Part shown: positions 43,161 through 53,305 of the stretch, one piece after another
Layout of the letters: the number at the start of each line of letters is the position of its first letter
How positions within the stretch are numbered: the first letter of the stretch is position 1
Assembly: GCA_017547845.1 (NCBI GenBank)
Contig: JAFYNZ010000022.1
Location: 1 to 64,000 of the forward strand
Direction of reading: 5' to 3'
DNA length: 64,000 bases
Source: Muribaculaceae bacterium
GTDB lineage: Bacteria; Bacteroidota; Bacteroidia; Bacteroidales; Muribaculaceae
Made by a program: the position numbers and the translations under genes
Notes under the pieces: model-generated
The model's database searches: none
Told to the model about the DNA's origin: nothing
What the model saw: only the letters and a program-made list of their open reading frames with translations

Positions 43161-45188
43161 ATGAAAAAACATATTTTAAATACTTTGCTTTTGGGTGGCT
43201 GTGCATTAGTCCTTACGGGATGTAGTGAAAACAGTTGGAATAATGGACTCGACGGCTTTGAGGAAAACACTCTTATCACCGACGTTCAGACCATTGAGTA
43301 CACCCTCACTGATGCAGATTACTCTAATCTCGCAGCCAACACCACCAACATTGCAATAGCTAAGGAAGCAGACCTTAGCAATGAGTTGAAGGCCGTAGGC
43401 ACACAACGCTATTTTACAGACCAGATTACAGCTCGCCAATATGTACCTGCTTTCTTGTCTGACCCTGATTTCCCATATTTCACATTGTCAGATGGTAGCG
43501 CATTGAAGTTGACTTACAAGGTGGCAACCAATCTTCCTAATGAGATTGCCGACATTGCAGCAGCAAGTCAGTTTGAAATGACAGAAGGTCACTATCAATA
43601 TGTGTGGGGTAGCGAAGAAGATTATGCAAATTCTTTTGCTCCATCACAACCTGCTTCAAAGCATATCCCTGCAATCCTCAAATCAGAATATCCTGATGCT
43701 GAAGCAGGTGAATATGTGATTGTCAACTACAATAATTCTGATGTTGACCCTGTGTTTGGAGGTGGTTCAACACCTGATCAACCGGCATTCCAACTCTCAG
43801 AAGTAATTGGAACAGTCGAAGAAGGTAGCTCATATGAGATTAAGGGTATCGTTACAGCTGTGTGTACAAGTGGTTATATTATCACAGACGCTACCGGCTC
43901 AATCTTCGCATACTATGGCAACTCATTTGATTTTGCTTCTGTGAAGATTGGCGACCAAGTTGTACTTAATGGTGAAATCGGTTCTTACAACAAGGGTCTC
44001 CAAGTTGTAGGTTCTTCATCTACTTATGAAGTAGTGGGCAATCAGAAGTACACATATCCTGCTCCTGCAGTGTACGATGGTGCTGCTCTTGATGCTCTCC
44101 TTTCTCGCACATCTCCTGAACTCGCAGTCTATGCTCAAATCACAGCGACTGTATCAGTGAGTGGTAACTACACTAACTTCATTGTAGAAGGTGCTGAGAC
44201 AGCTCAAGGTTCGCCTTATTATGTACCTGCCGACATCAAGGCTCAACTTGTTGACGGTCAAAAGATGACTATCACAGGCTACTATATCTCTATCTCAAGC
44301 AATAAGTATTGCAATTTCATCATTACAGAACTTTCTTCTGCTGCTTCTGCACCTAAGAGAGTGGCATCTATCCCATCTGTAAATGAAAATGCAGTGTATT
44401 ATTTCGATGGAAATAAGTGGTCGGCAGCAGCCAACACTTCAATCTTGAATCCAAGTGATTACACAGCAATGGGTCAGACTTATGGTAACCTTTCTGGTAC
44501 TACTCCAACTGAATTCTTGCCTATCTACCTCAAGCAGAAGTTCCCATATGCTAAGGCTGAAGATAAGGAATTTGTAGTTTACAAATACTATGCAGGCGGA
44601 TCAACTACTTACGTTTGCGATCAATACCAATTCAACGGCTCTGAATGGGTGAAGAACAATGGTGTAGTCGAAGAGACATCACAATTCGTTCGCACTTCAG
44701 GCGCATGGATTTATGATCCAAATGTGACTATCACACTCCCTGTCGGTAAGGGTATCGAAATCAGTACGCTTTACTATCAGACTTGTACAGACTGGGTGTT
44801 TGAAAACATCGATAAGCCACTTGGTTCAACAGGCATCAAGAGTGGCATGTTCTACGTGACAAGCTATGGTAACAACGAATACTATTCCGGTACATCAGCT
44901 TACCAAGGCAACGTAGACTTGCGTCCATCAGCTGCTCGCACTCAATATCCTGCTGCTTACGAAGGCATGACAGACGAAGAAGTTGTAGAAACAATGAAGT
45001 CTCGCTTCTGCAATGAGGTAATGCCTGGTGCACTTGGTATGCTTCACCCTGATGCAGCTCCTATCGATGGCATCGACGTAATCTACACTATCAACTTCGG
45101 TGTTTACACAGGTTCGACTGCGACTTACACAGCTCGTTTCCAAGTTGTGGCTCCTGGTAAGTTCCAATTCTTGGATTGCAACTGGTAA
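43161..45188 (+). CDS. Surface lipoprotein partner of the TonB-dependent receptor
   Basis: This 675-residue lipoprotein has a signal peptide ending in the lipobox LTGC (Cys21). It lacks the tetratricopeptide pattern of SusD. The middle part (about residues 220-395) looks like tandem OB-fold domains, with the typical GIVTAVCTSGYIITDATGS and a second strand set starting AQITATVSVSGNYTNFIV. The flanking parts repeat a motif with LTDADYSNLAAN near the N-terminus and LNPSDYTAMGQ near residue 430. I infer a cell-surface ligand-binding partner of the receptor, based on operon position. The ligand is unknown. A strong terminator follows. Confidence 0.75.
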   Translation: MKKHILNTLLLGGCALVLTGCSENSWNNGLDGFEENTLITDVQTIEYTLTDADYSNLAANTTNIAIAKEADLSNELKAVGTQRYFTDQITARQYVPAFLSDPDFPYFTLSDGSALKLTYKVATNLPNEIADIAAASQFEMTEGHYQYVWGSEEDYANSFAPSQPASKHIPAILKSEYPDAEAGEYVIVNYNNSDVDPVFGGGSTPDQPAFQLSEVIGTVEEGSSYEIKGIVTAVCTSGYIITDATGSIFAYYGNSFDFASVKIGDQVVLNGEIGSYNKGLQVVGSSSTYEVVGNQKYTYPAPAVYDGAALDALLSRTSPELAVYAQITATVSVSGNYTNFIVEGAETAQGSPYYVPADIKAQLVDGQKMTITGYYISISSNKYCNFIITELSSAASAPKRVASIPSVNENAVYYFDGNKWSAAANTSILNPSDYTAMGQTYGNLSGTTPTEFLPIYLKQKFPYAKAEDKEFVVYKYYAGGSTTYVCDQYQFNGSEWVKNNGVVEETSQFVRTSGAWIYDPNVTITLPVGKGIEISTLYYQTCTDWVFENIDKPLGSTGIKSGMFYVTSYGNNEYYSGTSAYQGNVDLRPSAARTQYPAAYEGMTDEEVVETMKSRFCNEVMPGALGMLHPDAAPIDGIDVIYTINFGVYTGSTATYTARFQVVAPGKFQFLDCNW

Positions 45189-45214
45189 TCAACAAATACC
45201 AATATGACACTCAG

Positions 45215-45250
45215 ATTAGGGTCCGAAGTAATTCGGACCCTAATTGTTTA
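45215..45250 (+). terminator. Terminator of the receptor operon
   Basis: A perfect 13-bp stem ATTAGGGTCCGAA/TTCGGACCCTAAT (45215-45227, 45232-45244) with a 4-base loop is followed by TGTTTA. It separates the receptor operon from htrA. Confidence 0.85.
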
Positions 45251-45279
45251 GTATGACATAGCGTCATGGTATAAAATTT

Positions 45280-45308
45280 TTGACAATTTGTCAGCTATTG
45301 TATAAAAT
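45280..45308 (+). promoter_or_regulatory. Possible enterobacterial-type promoter upstream of htrA
   Basis: TTGACA (45280-45285) and TAAAAT (45303-45308) are 17 bp apart, an E. coli sigma-70-like arrangement that is unusual here. TGACAATTTGTCA (45281-45293), with 6-bp inverted arms, overlaps the -35 part and could bind a regulator. The match may be chance in AT-rich DNA. Confidence 0.3.
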
Positions 45309-45386
45309 TCTCAAATATCGCGTGTAGTAGGGTTAAATAAGTTTAAAACTGATAGCGATTATGCCGATTATATAAATAATTGGTGT

Positions 45387-45394
45387 TACATTTG
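45387..45394 (+). promoter_or_regulatory. Possible -7 element for htrA
   Basis: TACATTTG fits the Bacteroidetes -7 consensus and lies 69 bp before the chosen start. No -33 TTG is found at the expected distance, as might be expected for a regulated or alternative-sigma promoter. Confidence 0.4.
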
Positions 45395-45463
45395 CATCAG
45401 CTATTAAACGATAGACAATTATTGACACGAATAAAATTTATTAACCTCATAAAAAGTTGTTAT

Positions 45464-46948
45464 ATGTTAGAAAAGACAATTAAATTAATGGTGTGTGGCG
45501 GTATGCTCACATTAGTGGCTTGCAGCGCGCAAGCGACAGAGGATAATCGCGGAGAATTTGTGCGTGTCGCACAATCATCAGCGTTTGATACGGATTTCAC
45601 AGTGGCGGCAGAGCAGACAGTAAATGCAGTAGTGTGTATTAAGAGCTATGTCACTCCTCGTCAGTCATCTGGCTATAATAGTCCATTCGGCGGAGGATTT
45701 GACCCATTCGAGTTTTTCTTTGGACCTCAACAACGCCAGCCACAGCAGCAACAACGTCGACAACAAAATCAATCTGAGTCTGAATTGGTTCAGAGTGGTC
45801 TTGGTTCAGGCGTTATAATTAGTGAAGATGGCTATATCGTGACAAACAATCACGTAATCGATAGCGCAGAGAAAATCGAGGTGCTTCTTAATGATAATAA
45901 CGCCTATGAGGCAGATGTAGTCGGTACTGACGAGGCTACCGACCTCGCACTTATCAAAATCGACGCAAAAGATTTGCACGCGATAACATTTGGCGACAGT
46001 GATGCTGTGAAGGTTGGTGAGTGGGTATTGGCAGTAGGAAATCCATTTGGATTTAATTCAACAGTGACAGCCGGAATCGTTAGTGCAAAGGCACGCAGTC
46101 TCGGAACAAATGGTAAAAGCATGGGGCTTGAGTCGTTTATTCAGACAGATGCTGCACTAAACCCTGGAAACTCAGGTGGCGCATTGGTAAACCTCAAAGG
46201 CGAATTGATAGGTATCAATTCTGCGATTTACTCCAATACGGGTAGCTACACAGGGTTCTCATTCGCAATTCCTACAACTATAGTGAAGAAGATTATCACA
46301 GACCTTCGCCAATATGGTGCAGTGCAACGTGCAGTGCTTGGTATATCATATGTTGAACTTGACGCAAAACGTGCGAAAGAAAAAGGCATAACAGCTACTA
46401 AATCAGGTATTCTCGTAATGAGTGTCGAAGATCGTAGCACTGCGACTGAACTTGGTCTTCAAGAAAATGACGTTATCGTTAAAATCAATGATGCAGATGT
46501 GCACAATGGTGGTCAACTTGTAGAGCAAATGAATAAATTCCGTCCGGGCGATCAAATCACTATTGCATTCTATCGTGACAATAAATTGATGACCAAGACA
46601 GGCACATTGCGCAATAATCAAGGCAATACCAACATAACTAAGAAGGGTGACTTCAGTGAACTTGGTTGTGCTTTCATGAAACTTTCTGCTGAGACTAAGA
46701 AGCAACTCGGCATTTCCGGTGGTGTTCAAGTTATCGGTGTTCAAAATGGCATATTTAAGTCAGTCGGCATTAAGGATAAATTCATCATTATGGAGATTAA
46801 CAATCAACCTGTAAATTCGTCTGACGACATCGAACGCATCTACAATTCGATTATGAAGAGCAATGACAGCGACAAGGTAATGTTTATCGTCGGCCTCTAC
46901 CCTAACGGACAAAAGCGTTACTACGCAGTAGACCTCACAGCAGAATAA
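45464..46948 (+). CDS. Periplasmic serine protease DegQ/HtrA
   Basis: HtrA proteases degrade misfolded envelope proteins. I place the start at 45464, where a signal peptide begins (MLEKTIKLMVCGGMLTLVACSAQA); an in-frame ATG at 45380 would add 28 residues and lies upstream of the candidate -7 box. A Cys near the cleavage site could make it a lipoprotein. The catalytic triad is in TNNHVI, TDLALIKI and NPGNSGGAL. A Gln-rich linker (PQQRQPQQQQRRQQNQ) precedes the protease domain, and two PDZ domains follow. The length is 494 residues from this start. Confidence 0.92.
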   Translation: MLEKTIKLMVCGGMLTLVACSAQATEDNRGEFVRVAQSSAFDTDFTVAAEQTVNAVVCIKSYVTPRQSSGYNSPFGGGFDPFEFFFGPQQRQPQQQQRRQQNQSESELVQSGLGSGVIISEDGYIVTNNHVIDSAEKIEVLLNDNNAYEADVVGTDEATDLALIKIDAKDLHAITFGDSDAVKVGEWVLAVGNPFGFNSTVTAGIVSAKARSLGTNGKSMGLESFIQTDAALNPGNSGGALVNLKGELIGINSAIYSNTGSYTGFSFAIPTTIVKKIITDLRQYGAVQRAVLGISYVELDAKRAKEKGITATKSGILVMSVEDRSTATELGLQENDVIVKINDADVHNGGQLVEQMNKFRPGDQITIAFYRDNKLMTKTGTLRNNQGNTNITKKGDFSELGCAFMKLSAETKKQLGISGGVQVIGVQNGIFKSVGIKDKFIIMEINNQPVNSSDDIERIYNSIMKSNDSDKVMFIVGLYPNGQKRYYAVDLTAE

Positions 46949-46980
46949 TTCATAACTCAATTAATTCCTAATAATAATAA

Positions 46981-47010
46981 AAGGTCGGAGGCATCTCGCT
47001 TTCCGACCTT
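46981..47010. terminator. Terminator between htrA and the small lipoprotein gene
   Basis: A 9-bp stem AAGGTCGGA/TCCGACCTT (46981-46989, 47002-47010) is followed by GTTCTT and preceded by an A run, so it can act for both convergent genes. Confidence 0.65.
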
Positions 47011-47033
47011 GTTCTTCAAATATTTTGACTTAG

Positions 47034-47333
47034 TTAATGATTAAGTAGTGGGTCATAAATAGTCTGCTGAATAAAAGTATCCATGTCATCATCAGATGTT
47101 TTCTTAGTATACCTGACTCTGAATATTATCTCGCCATTTTTGTCTACTCTCTGTTCTACTTTGTCGATTATAATCTCTCCGGCCTTACTCTTAGCATAAA
47201 GAGTTGGAAACTTTTCTTGCATAACTTGTTCTACACTCATATCATTACTCAACGTTGACCACTTATAGGTAGAGCAAGCAGCCGTTAACAAAATTAGAGA
47301 TGCTAAAATAGATATTTTACTTAATTGTTTCAT
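47034..47333 (-). CDS. Small lipoprotein, function unknown
   Basis: The 99-residue protein has a lipoprotein signal peptide with lipobox LTAAC (Cys20) and a short mature part of about 80 residues with alternating charged beta-like segments. I do not recognise a family. It starts 9 bp after the secreted GH13 gene, so the two are likely co-transcribed, and it may assist that enzyme or be an independent envelope protein. Confidence 0.6.
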   Translation of the reverse strand: MKQLSKISILASLILLTAACSTYKWSTLSNDMSVEQVMQEKFPTLYAKSKAGEIIIDKVEQRVDKNGEIIFRVRYTKKTSDDDMDTFIQQTIYDPLLNH

Positions 47334-47342
47334 GATATAATG

Positions 47343-49040
47343 TTAGTATTTCTTAATTATAGCGATATTGTTTTCATATCGAGGAAATGATACTTGGCCA
47401 TTATTCACAGTAGATATTTGACCTGTATATAGCTCGATAACCCTATCTCCCTCAGCAAATTCCCCACCGAGATTAATGCTTTGTCCTACGATTGGTTTCA
47501 CTCGGATTATAAGTTTATCCGAATTACTATATCGCACACATGTGTGTGTATCAATGGTCACTTGTCTTCCTAATCCAATCACACTGTTATCGCGCCTAAT
47601 TTTTCCGAGACGTTGAAAATGTTTAAGTTGTATTGTGTCAATTTCCTCCCAATTCATATCAGAGCGAAATGCTTGATCGCTATCGACATTTAATCTTGCA
47701 TCGCTAAGTTTGCGACCGGTTTCATCTCCATAAAATATCTGCACTGCACCGGGGGCGAGCAATAATGTGGTGGCGCAATCGACCATATTGTCCATATCAG
47801 CATCTCTATGGTATGAATTATTAAGATAGCTAAACGGATGCCAATCAGAATGTGTCGCAACACTATCGGCATATACTTGCCACGTGTGAACTATTCCGTC
47901 TAAGTCACCTCGTTTAGGGAAATAGAAATTTACCATGCTTGAAAATCCGGCATCTGCATATTCGGGCTTATAATCAATGGAGGCGCAATCAAAATCACCT
48001 GTCATATAAAATTTGTCGATCCATTTTGATGCTTCATCTTTTGGGTGAGAATTTCTCCACTTTGTAAGTGCTGCATTGCATGCTTCATTGAGTTCTTTCC
48101 AACGATATAAGTTAACATTTTCTACAATGTCGCAACGAAATCCGTCTATTCCAAATTCTTCCACCCAAGAAGTAATCCATGCTATTACATATTGTAGAGG
48201 ATACCAATTATAATCCTTACGTAAATGAAAAGCAGAAGGGTTTACCCAGGCATCATTGGAGTTCTCTTCTTGACTCCATTTTTGTTTTAGGAAATTTGGT
48301 ATTTTCACAGCATTTATGCTTTCGTCTTTAAAATCAGGCATTCCAAACAATGTAGACTCAAGCGGATTATCCTCATTCCAATTTTCATTAGGCATTCTCA
48401 CCCAGTCACTATCATACCATCCATTCCATTTATGGCGATTTTCGAAAAACTTTTCATAACTCCACTCACGTATGTGTTTTGCAGCGCCATTTTCAGTCAA
48501 ACCTGAGTCTGCAAATCCATATTGCGCATCATCAAGCAATGTCGGATAGCCCGGGTTATTAAGGTTTGCACCGAGCATTACCCTAATACCTTGTGAATGC
48601 AACGTATTAACCAATTCCCTAAACTCAGCTACTGTGCCAAAGTTTTTGTCGATTTGCGTATAGTCAAGTGGATAATACCCGTGATAGCCGTAATGTGGAA
48701 AATCGTTTATCGGACCACTGCCAGTCATCCACCCATGGATTTGCTCATAAACATCTGTCATCCACACTACGTCAATACCCAAGTCGGAGAAATATCCCTC
48801 TTTAGCCTTTTGGAGCATACCTTGAAAATCACCTCCATGAAATGTCGCAGCATTAATCTGCTCGCTTCCATAATCTACAATTCTTCCGTAATTAACATCA
48901 TTGGTGGTGTCACCATTGCAAAATCTATCGGTTATTACAAAATAAACAGTTGCACTACCCCACTCGAAATCTTTAGCAATCGAGATAGATGCAAATTGTA
49001 ATAATAAAAGTGTAAATATAATAGCTTGTAACTTTTTCAT
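47343..49040 (-). CDS. Secreted alpha-amylase family (GH13) protein with altered active site
   Basis: The start at 49040 is chosen because a signal peptide follows (MKKLQAIIFTLLLLQFASISIA) and because the upstream in-frame ATG at 49091 lies in the promoter. GH13 barrel features are clear: WMTDVYEQIHG, the beta-4 nucleophile segment GFRCDIVEN and IFYGDETG. The segment that normally holds the acid/base glutamate (MTGE in MalS-like enzymes) reads MTGDFDC, with Asp at residue 349. The usual NHD/SHD segment reads YLNNSYHRD. It may be a glucan-binding or altered-activity member. About 565 residues; followed by a small lipoprotein gene. Confidence 0.82.
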   Translation of the reverse strand: MKKLQAIIFTLLLLQFASISIAKDFEWGSATVYFVITDRFCNGDTTNDVNYGRIVDYGSEQINAATFHGGDFQGMLQKAKEGYFSDLGIDVVWMTDVYEQIHGWMTGSGPINDFPHYGYHGYYPLDYTQIDKNFGTVAEFRELVNTLHSQGIRVMLGANLNNPGYPTLLDDAQYGFADSGLTENGAAKHIREWSYEKFFENRHKWNGWYDSDWVRMPNENWNEDNPLESTLFGMPDFKDESINAVKIPNFLKQKWSQEENSNDAWVNPSAFHLRKDYNWYPLQYVIAWITSWVEEFGIDGFRCDIVENVNLYRWKELNEACNAALTKWRNSHPKDEASKWIDKFYMTGDFDCASIDYKPEYADAGFSSMVNFYFPKRGDLDGIVHTWQVYADSVATHSDWHPFSYLNNSYHRDADMDNMVDCATTLLLAPGAVQIFYGDETGRKLSDARLNVDSDQAFRSDMNWEEIDTIQLKHFQRLGKIRRDNSVIGLGRQVTIDTHTCVRYSNSDKLIIRVKPIVGQSINLGGEFAEGDRVIELYTGQISTVNNGQVSFPRYENNIAIIKKY

Positions 49041-49060
49041 AATACCCAATTTTATAAATG

Positions 49061-49091
49061 CAAAGGTAGCATTTAAACCACACATAAACAA
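49061..49091 (-). promoter_or_regulatory. Promoter for the secreted GH13 gene
   Basis: On the minus strand TTG (49089-49091) and TACCTTTG (49061-49068) are 20 bp apart; the -7 box is 20 bp before the chosen start at 49040. Confidence 0.65.
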
Positions 49092-49148
49092 TATAAAAAT
49101 TGTTTCATCCTGTTTTATGTGAGATTAATTATTGACATAAAGAAAAAA

Positions 49149-49177
49149 GCATGCAAGCCTTTGAGAGACTTGCATGC
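49149..49177 (-). terminator. Terminator of mutA-mutB
   Basis: A perfect 9-bp stem GCATGCAAG/CTTGCATGC (49149-49157, 49169-49177) lies downstream of mutB on the minus strand, followed there by a run of T (complement of the A run at 49143-49148). Confidence 0.8.
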
Positions 49178-49202
49178 CTTGTTATTGATTATAGTCTGCT
49201 AA

Positions 49203-51347
49203 TTATTGAGCGCGATCTTCGTTGAGAAGACGGATCATTTCGATAGCAGATTTTGGAATACGAGTACCAGGACCGAAAATAGCTGCTACACCAGCCTTGT
49301 ACAAGAAGTCGTAGTCTTGTGCAGGGATTACACCACCGGCAACTACAAGGATATCAGGACGGCCGAGCTTTTCGAGTTCTTCGATTACTTGTGGCACAAG
49401 TGTCTTGTGACCTGCAGCAAGAGAAGATACACCGAGAACGTGAACGTCGTTTTCTACCGCTTGACGAGCTGCTTCAGCAGGAGTTTGGAACAATGGACCC
49501 ATGTCAACGTCGTAACCGCAGTCAGCGTAGCCTGTAGCTACAACCTTAGCACCACGGTCGTGACCGTCTTGACCCATCTTAGCAATCATGATACGTGGTT
49601 GACGACCTTCGCGTTCTGCAAAGTCTGCAACCATTCTGCGAGCTTCCTCAAATTCAGGATCACCCTTTTCTTCGCTTGAATACACGCCTGAAATAGTTTT
49701 AATTACAGCTTTATAACGACCTACAACTGCTTCGCAAGCATCTGAGATTTCGCCCAATGATGCACGGAGACCAGCAGCCTTAACTGCGAGGTCAAGAAGG
49801 TTGCCCTTAGAAGGATCCTTCACGCACTCTGTGATAGCTTCGAGAGCAGCCTTAACTGCAGCTTCGTCGCGGTCACCCTTGAGAACTTCAAGGCGAGCGC
49901 ATTGTTCCTTGCGAACTTCTGTGTTGTCCACTTCGAGGATATCGATAGGATCTTCGTGTTCGAGGCGATACTTGTTGATACCAACGATAGTCTGCTTGCC
50001 AGAGTCGATACGAGCTTGAGTACGAGCAGAAGCTTCTTCGATTTTGAGCTTAGGAAGACCTGTTTCGATAGCCTTAGCCATACCACCAAGCTTTTCGATT
50101 TCTTGGATGTGAGCCCAAGCCTTTTCTGCGATTTCGTTAGTAAGAGCTTCTACATAGTAAGAACCTGCCCATGGGTCAACTTGCTTAGTAACATAAGTTT
50201 CTTCTTGGATGTAGATCTGAGTGTTACGAGCGATACGTGCAGAGAAGTCTGTTGGAAGCGCGATTGCTTCGTCGAGAGCGTTAGTGTGGAGTGATTGAGT
50301 GTGACCCAATACTGCACCCATAGCTTCTACACATGTACGACCAACGTTGTTGAATGGGTCTTGCTCTGTAAGTGACCAACCAGAAGTCTGAGAGTGTGTA
50401 CGAAGTGCAAGTGACTTAGGATTCTTAGGATTGAATTGCTTAACGATCTTAGCCCAAAGCATACGAGCTGCACGCATCTTAGCAATTTCCATGAAGTAGT
50501 TCATACCGATTGCCCAGAAGAATGACAAACGTGGAGCGAATGCGTCGATGTCCATACCTGCGTTAACACCAGCGCGGAGGTATTCAAGACCGTCAGAAAG
50601 TGTGTAAGCCAACTCGATATCTGCAGTCGCACCTGCTTCTTGCATGTGGTAACCTGAGATAGAGATAGAGTTGAACTTAGGCATGTTCTTAGATGTATAT
50701 TCGAAGATGTCAGCGATGATCTTCATTGAGAATGCAGGTGGGTAGATATATGTGTTACGCACCATGAATTCTTTGAGGATATCGTTTTGGATTGTACCTG
50801 CCATTTCTTCGAGCTTAGCACCTTGCTCAAGACCTGCATTGATGTAGAATGCGAGTACAGGAAGCACAGCACCATTCATTGTCATAGATACTGACATCTT
50901 GTTCAATGGAATACCGTCGAACAATACCTTCATATCTTCGAGTGAGCAGATAGACACACCTGCCTTACCTACGTCACCGACAACGCGCTCGTGGTTGGCA
51001 TCATAACCGCGGTGAGTAGGAAGGTCGAATGCTACAGAGAGACCCTTCTGACCAGAAGCGAGGTTACGACGATAGAATGCGTTTGATTCAGCAGCTGTAG
51101 AGAAACCTGCGTATTGGCGGATTGTCCAAGGACGCATTGGGTACATACCGCTATATGGACCACGAAGGAATGGAGGAAGACCTGCACAATAGTTCAAGTG
51201 TTCGAGACCTTCGAGGTCTTCTTTTGTATAGATAGGCTTAACAGGGATAAGTTCAGCAGTAAGCCATGCTTCTCCTTGTGGCAACGCTTTTGGAGTTGAA
51301 GGAGCTACAACTTTTGTTATATCAATTGATTTGAAATTTGGTTTCAT
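49203..51347 (-). CDS. mutB: Methylmalonyl-CoA mutase large (alpha) subunit
   Basis: With cobalamin, this enzyme interconverts succinyl-CoA and methylmalonyl-CoA, a key step of the succinate-to-propionate route in Bacteroidales. The 714-residue protein has the CoA-binding TIM barrel ([19 protein letters not shown] near residues 62-80) and a C-terminal cobalamin-binding domain with the DGHDRG motif that supplies the cobalt-ligating histidine, followed by AAGHKTLVP and GGVIP. It starts 2 bp after mutA. Codon use is strongly biased, suggesting high expression. A terminator follows. Confidence 0.97.
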   Translation of the reverse strand: MKPNFKSIDITKVVAPSTPKALPQGEAWLTAELIPVKPIYTKEDLEGLEHLNYCAGLPPFLRGPYSGMYPMRPWTIRQYAGFSTAAESNAFYRRNLASGQKGLSVAFDLPTHRGYDANHERVVGDVGKAGVSICSLEDMKVLFDGIPLNKMSVSMTMNGAVLPVLAFYINAGLEQGAKLEEMAGTIQNDILKEFMVRNTYIYPPAFSMKIIADIFEYTSKNMPKFNSISISGYHMQEAGATADIELAYTLSDGLEYLRAGVNAGMDIDAFAPRLSFFWAIGMNYFMEIAKMRAARMLWAKIVKQFNPKNPKSLALRTHSQTSGWSLTEQDPFNNVGRTCVEAMGAVLGHTQSLHTNALDEAIALPTDFSARIARNTQIYIQEETYVTKQVDPWAGSYYVEALTNEIAEKAWAHIQEIEKLGGMAKAIETGLPKLKIEEASARTQARIDSGKQTIVGINKYRLEHEDPIDILEVDNTEVRKEQCARLEVLKGDRDEAAVKAALEAITECVKDPSKGNLLDLAVKAAGLRASLGEISDACEAVVGRYKAVIKTISGVYSSEEKGDPEFEEARRMVADFAEREGRQPRIMIAKMGQDGHDRGAKVVATGYADCGYDVDMGPLFQTPAEAARQAVENDVHVLGVSSLAAGHKTLVPQVIEELEKLGRPDILVVAGGVIPAQDYDFLYKAGVAAIFGPGTRIPKSAIEMIRLLNEDRAQ

Positions 51348-51349
51348 AA

Positions 51350-53200
51350 TTACTTCAACAATTTTTCGTTAAACCCTTTAAGTGTATCTAATACGTTAAC
51401 TTTCACGTGGATGAAGTTTTCAATACCTTCAGCTTGGAGTTCAGCCATGCATGCTGGAGCACCGGCTACTACAAATTCAGCCTTACCTGCGAGAGCCTTG
51501 AATGCTTCAGGAGCGTATTGAGCGTATTCGTCATCGCTTGAGCAGAGAACTACTACATCTGCACCCTTTTCGATAGCCGCATCTACACCTGCTTGAACTG
51601 TGTCGAAGCCGATGTTGTCGATGATTTCGTAGCCTGCGCAACCGAAGAAGTTAGATGAGAATTGAGCACGAGCCAAACGCATAGCGAGGTTACCAATTGT
51701 AAGCATGAACACTTTCGGACGCTTGCCAGAACGTTCAGTAGCAAGACGGAGGTCTTCAAATTCGCTACCTGCACGGTCAAACTTAAGTGCTTCTACGCCA
51801 CCTTCTTCACCTTCAGAGCAACAGCAGCAGCAACCTGCCTTGTCGATCTTTTCAAGAGCAGTCTCTGTGAAGTTAGGATATTGGTTAGTACCCAAGAGGA
51901 TTTCTTTACGACGAGCAACGTCTGTGTGACGCTTAACACCTGAAGCGTTAACTGCCTTTTGGATTTCACCGGCTTCGAGTTGAGCAAGGAAACCACCGTT
52001 GTCTTCTACTTCGTTGAAGAGCTTCCAAGCTTGTTCAGCGATAGAAACTGTGAGAACTTCTACGTAGTAAGAACCACCTGCAGGGTCAACTACCTTATTA
52101 AGGTGAGATTCTTCACGGAGAAGGAGTTGTTGGTTGCGAGCGATACGTTCGCTGAATTCATCTGGACGCTTGTATTGGAGGTCGAATGGAAGTGTCTCGA
52201 TTGAATCAACACCTGCAAGAGCAGCCGACATTGTTTCAGTCATTGAGCGAAGCATGTTAACGTGAGCGTCGAAGATAGTCATGTTGAACTGTGATGTCAC
52301 AGCGTGAACCATCATCTTGCAAGCGTCTTCACACTTAGGTTCGTAAGCATTTACGATTTCTGCCCAAAGCATACGACCTGCACGGAATTTAGCAAGTTCC
52401 ATGAAGTAGTTAGAAGAGATACCCATGTTGAACTTGATGCGGCTTGCAACTTCGCATGCGCAAAGACCTGCTTCAGTCAATGAAGTCATCCATTGAGCAC
52501 CCCATGCGAGAGCGTAACCGAGTTCTTGGCTGATGAATGCACCTGCGTTGTTGAGCATGAATGAGTCTACGGCGATGCAACGGATGCCACGCACTTCCTT
52601 AACCTCTGCGATCAAAGCCTTAGCTGTTTCTACGAGGTCTTTAGGGAATTTGAGACCATGCTTGAGGAGACGCTTCATTGGGTTGAAGTTGATAGAACCT
52701 CTGAATGTCTCTACAAGGCCGTTAGCCTTAACATAAGCCACGAGCACCTTAGCGACTTCTACAGCGCAACCAGGGCAGCAGTTGATGTTAACTTCGATTT
52801 TGTTCAAATCGATACCCTTGAGGATAGTCTCAAGAGTAGCAGCATCGAAGTCCTTACCTGCCTTGAAAGCGATAGAATCTACACCGCGATCGATAGCGTG
52901 GATAGCTGCAGCGTTGATAGCTTCAGCAGTGTCACCGAGGATTTCTTGGCGAATGAGCCAGTTGTTGTCGGTGCGTGTACCGCGGATGTAAGGGAATTCA
53001 CCTGGAAGTGAATTAACTGTGCTAAGATTAGCAGTGTCTTCAGCACGATAGAAAGGTTGCACATCAAAACCTTCGTTTGTGCGCCAAACGAGCTTCTTGT
53101 CGAAATCTGCACCCTTCAAATCTGCATTGATTTTCGCCACCCATTCTTCTGTTGAGATAGGTGGGAACATGTCAAATAATTTTTCTTTTTTCTCTGCCAT
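51350..53200 (-). CDS. mutA: Methylmalonyl-CoA mutase small (beta) subunit
   Basis: MutA is the non-catalytic partner of MutB. The TIM-barrel part (about residues 1-440) is homologous to MutB, and the C-terminal Rossmann-like domain (about 490-616) lacks the cobalamin DxHxxG motif, as expected for the small subunit. Between the two domains is a run of five cysteines (Cys457-461) followed by a Glu/Gly-rich stretch (SEGEEGG). I do not know this run from other MutA proteins. mutB follows after 2 bp. Confidence 0.94.
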   Translation of the reverse strand: MAEKKEKLFDMFPPISTEEWVAKINADLKGADFDKKLVWRTNEGFDVQPFYRAEDTANLSTVNSLPGEFPYIRGTRTDNNWLIRQEILGDTAEAINAAAIHAIDRGVDSIAFKAGKDFDAATLETILKGIDLNKIEVNINCCPGCAVEVAKVLVAYVKANGLVETFRGSINFNPMKRLLKHGLKFPKDLVETAKALIAEVKEVRGIRCIAVDSFMLNNAGAFISQELGYALAWGAQWMTSLTEAGLCACEVASRIKFNMGISSNYFMELAKFRAGRMLWAEIVNAYEPKCEDACKMMVHAVTSQFNMTIFDAHVNMLRSMTETMSAALAGVDSIETLPFDLQYKRPDEFSERIARNQQLLLREESHLNKVVDPAGGSYYVEVLTVSIAEQAWKLFNEVEDNGGFLAQLEAGEIQKAVNASGVKRHTDVARRKEILLGTNQYPNFTETALEKIDKAGCCCCCSEGEEGGVEALKFDRAGSEFEDLRLATERSGKRPKVFMLTIGNLAMRLARAQFSSNFFGCAGYEIIDNIGFDTVQAGVDAAIEKGADVVVLCSSDDEYAQYAPEAFKALAGKAEFVVAGAPACMAELQAEGIENFIHVKVNVLDTLKGFNEKLLK

Positions 53201-53280
53201 AATTAAATAGCTAAAATAGAATAATATATAGATTTGTAAATAAACGATTTCCTTTTAAAACCGCATGTAAGAGTCACTTC

Positions 53281-53297
53281 TTGTGATTAACTCACAA
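53281..53297. promoter_or_regulatory. Palindrome at the mutA transcription start region
   Basis: TTGTGATTAACTCACAA has perfect 6-bp arms with a 5-base centre. It lies just downstream of the mutA -7 box, around the expected start of transcription, a position typical for a repressor site or a leader hairpin. It resembles the CRP-type TGTGA/TCACA pair but with a 5-base, not 6-base, spacer. Confidence 0.4.
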
Positions 53298-53305
53298 TAA
53301 GTCTA

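Noticed and set aside
45729..45780. Gln-rich repeat in htrA as a possible frameshift or repeat expansion
   Set aside because: The frame is intact across it, and low-complexity linkers before the protease domain are common in HtrA proteins.
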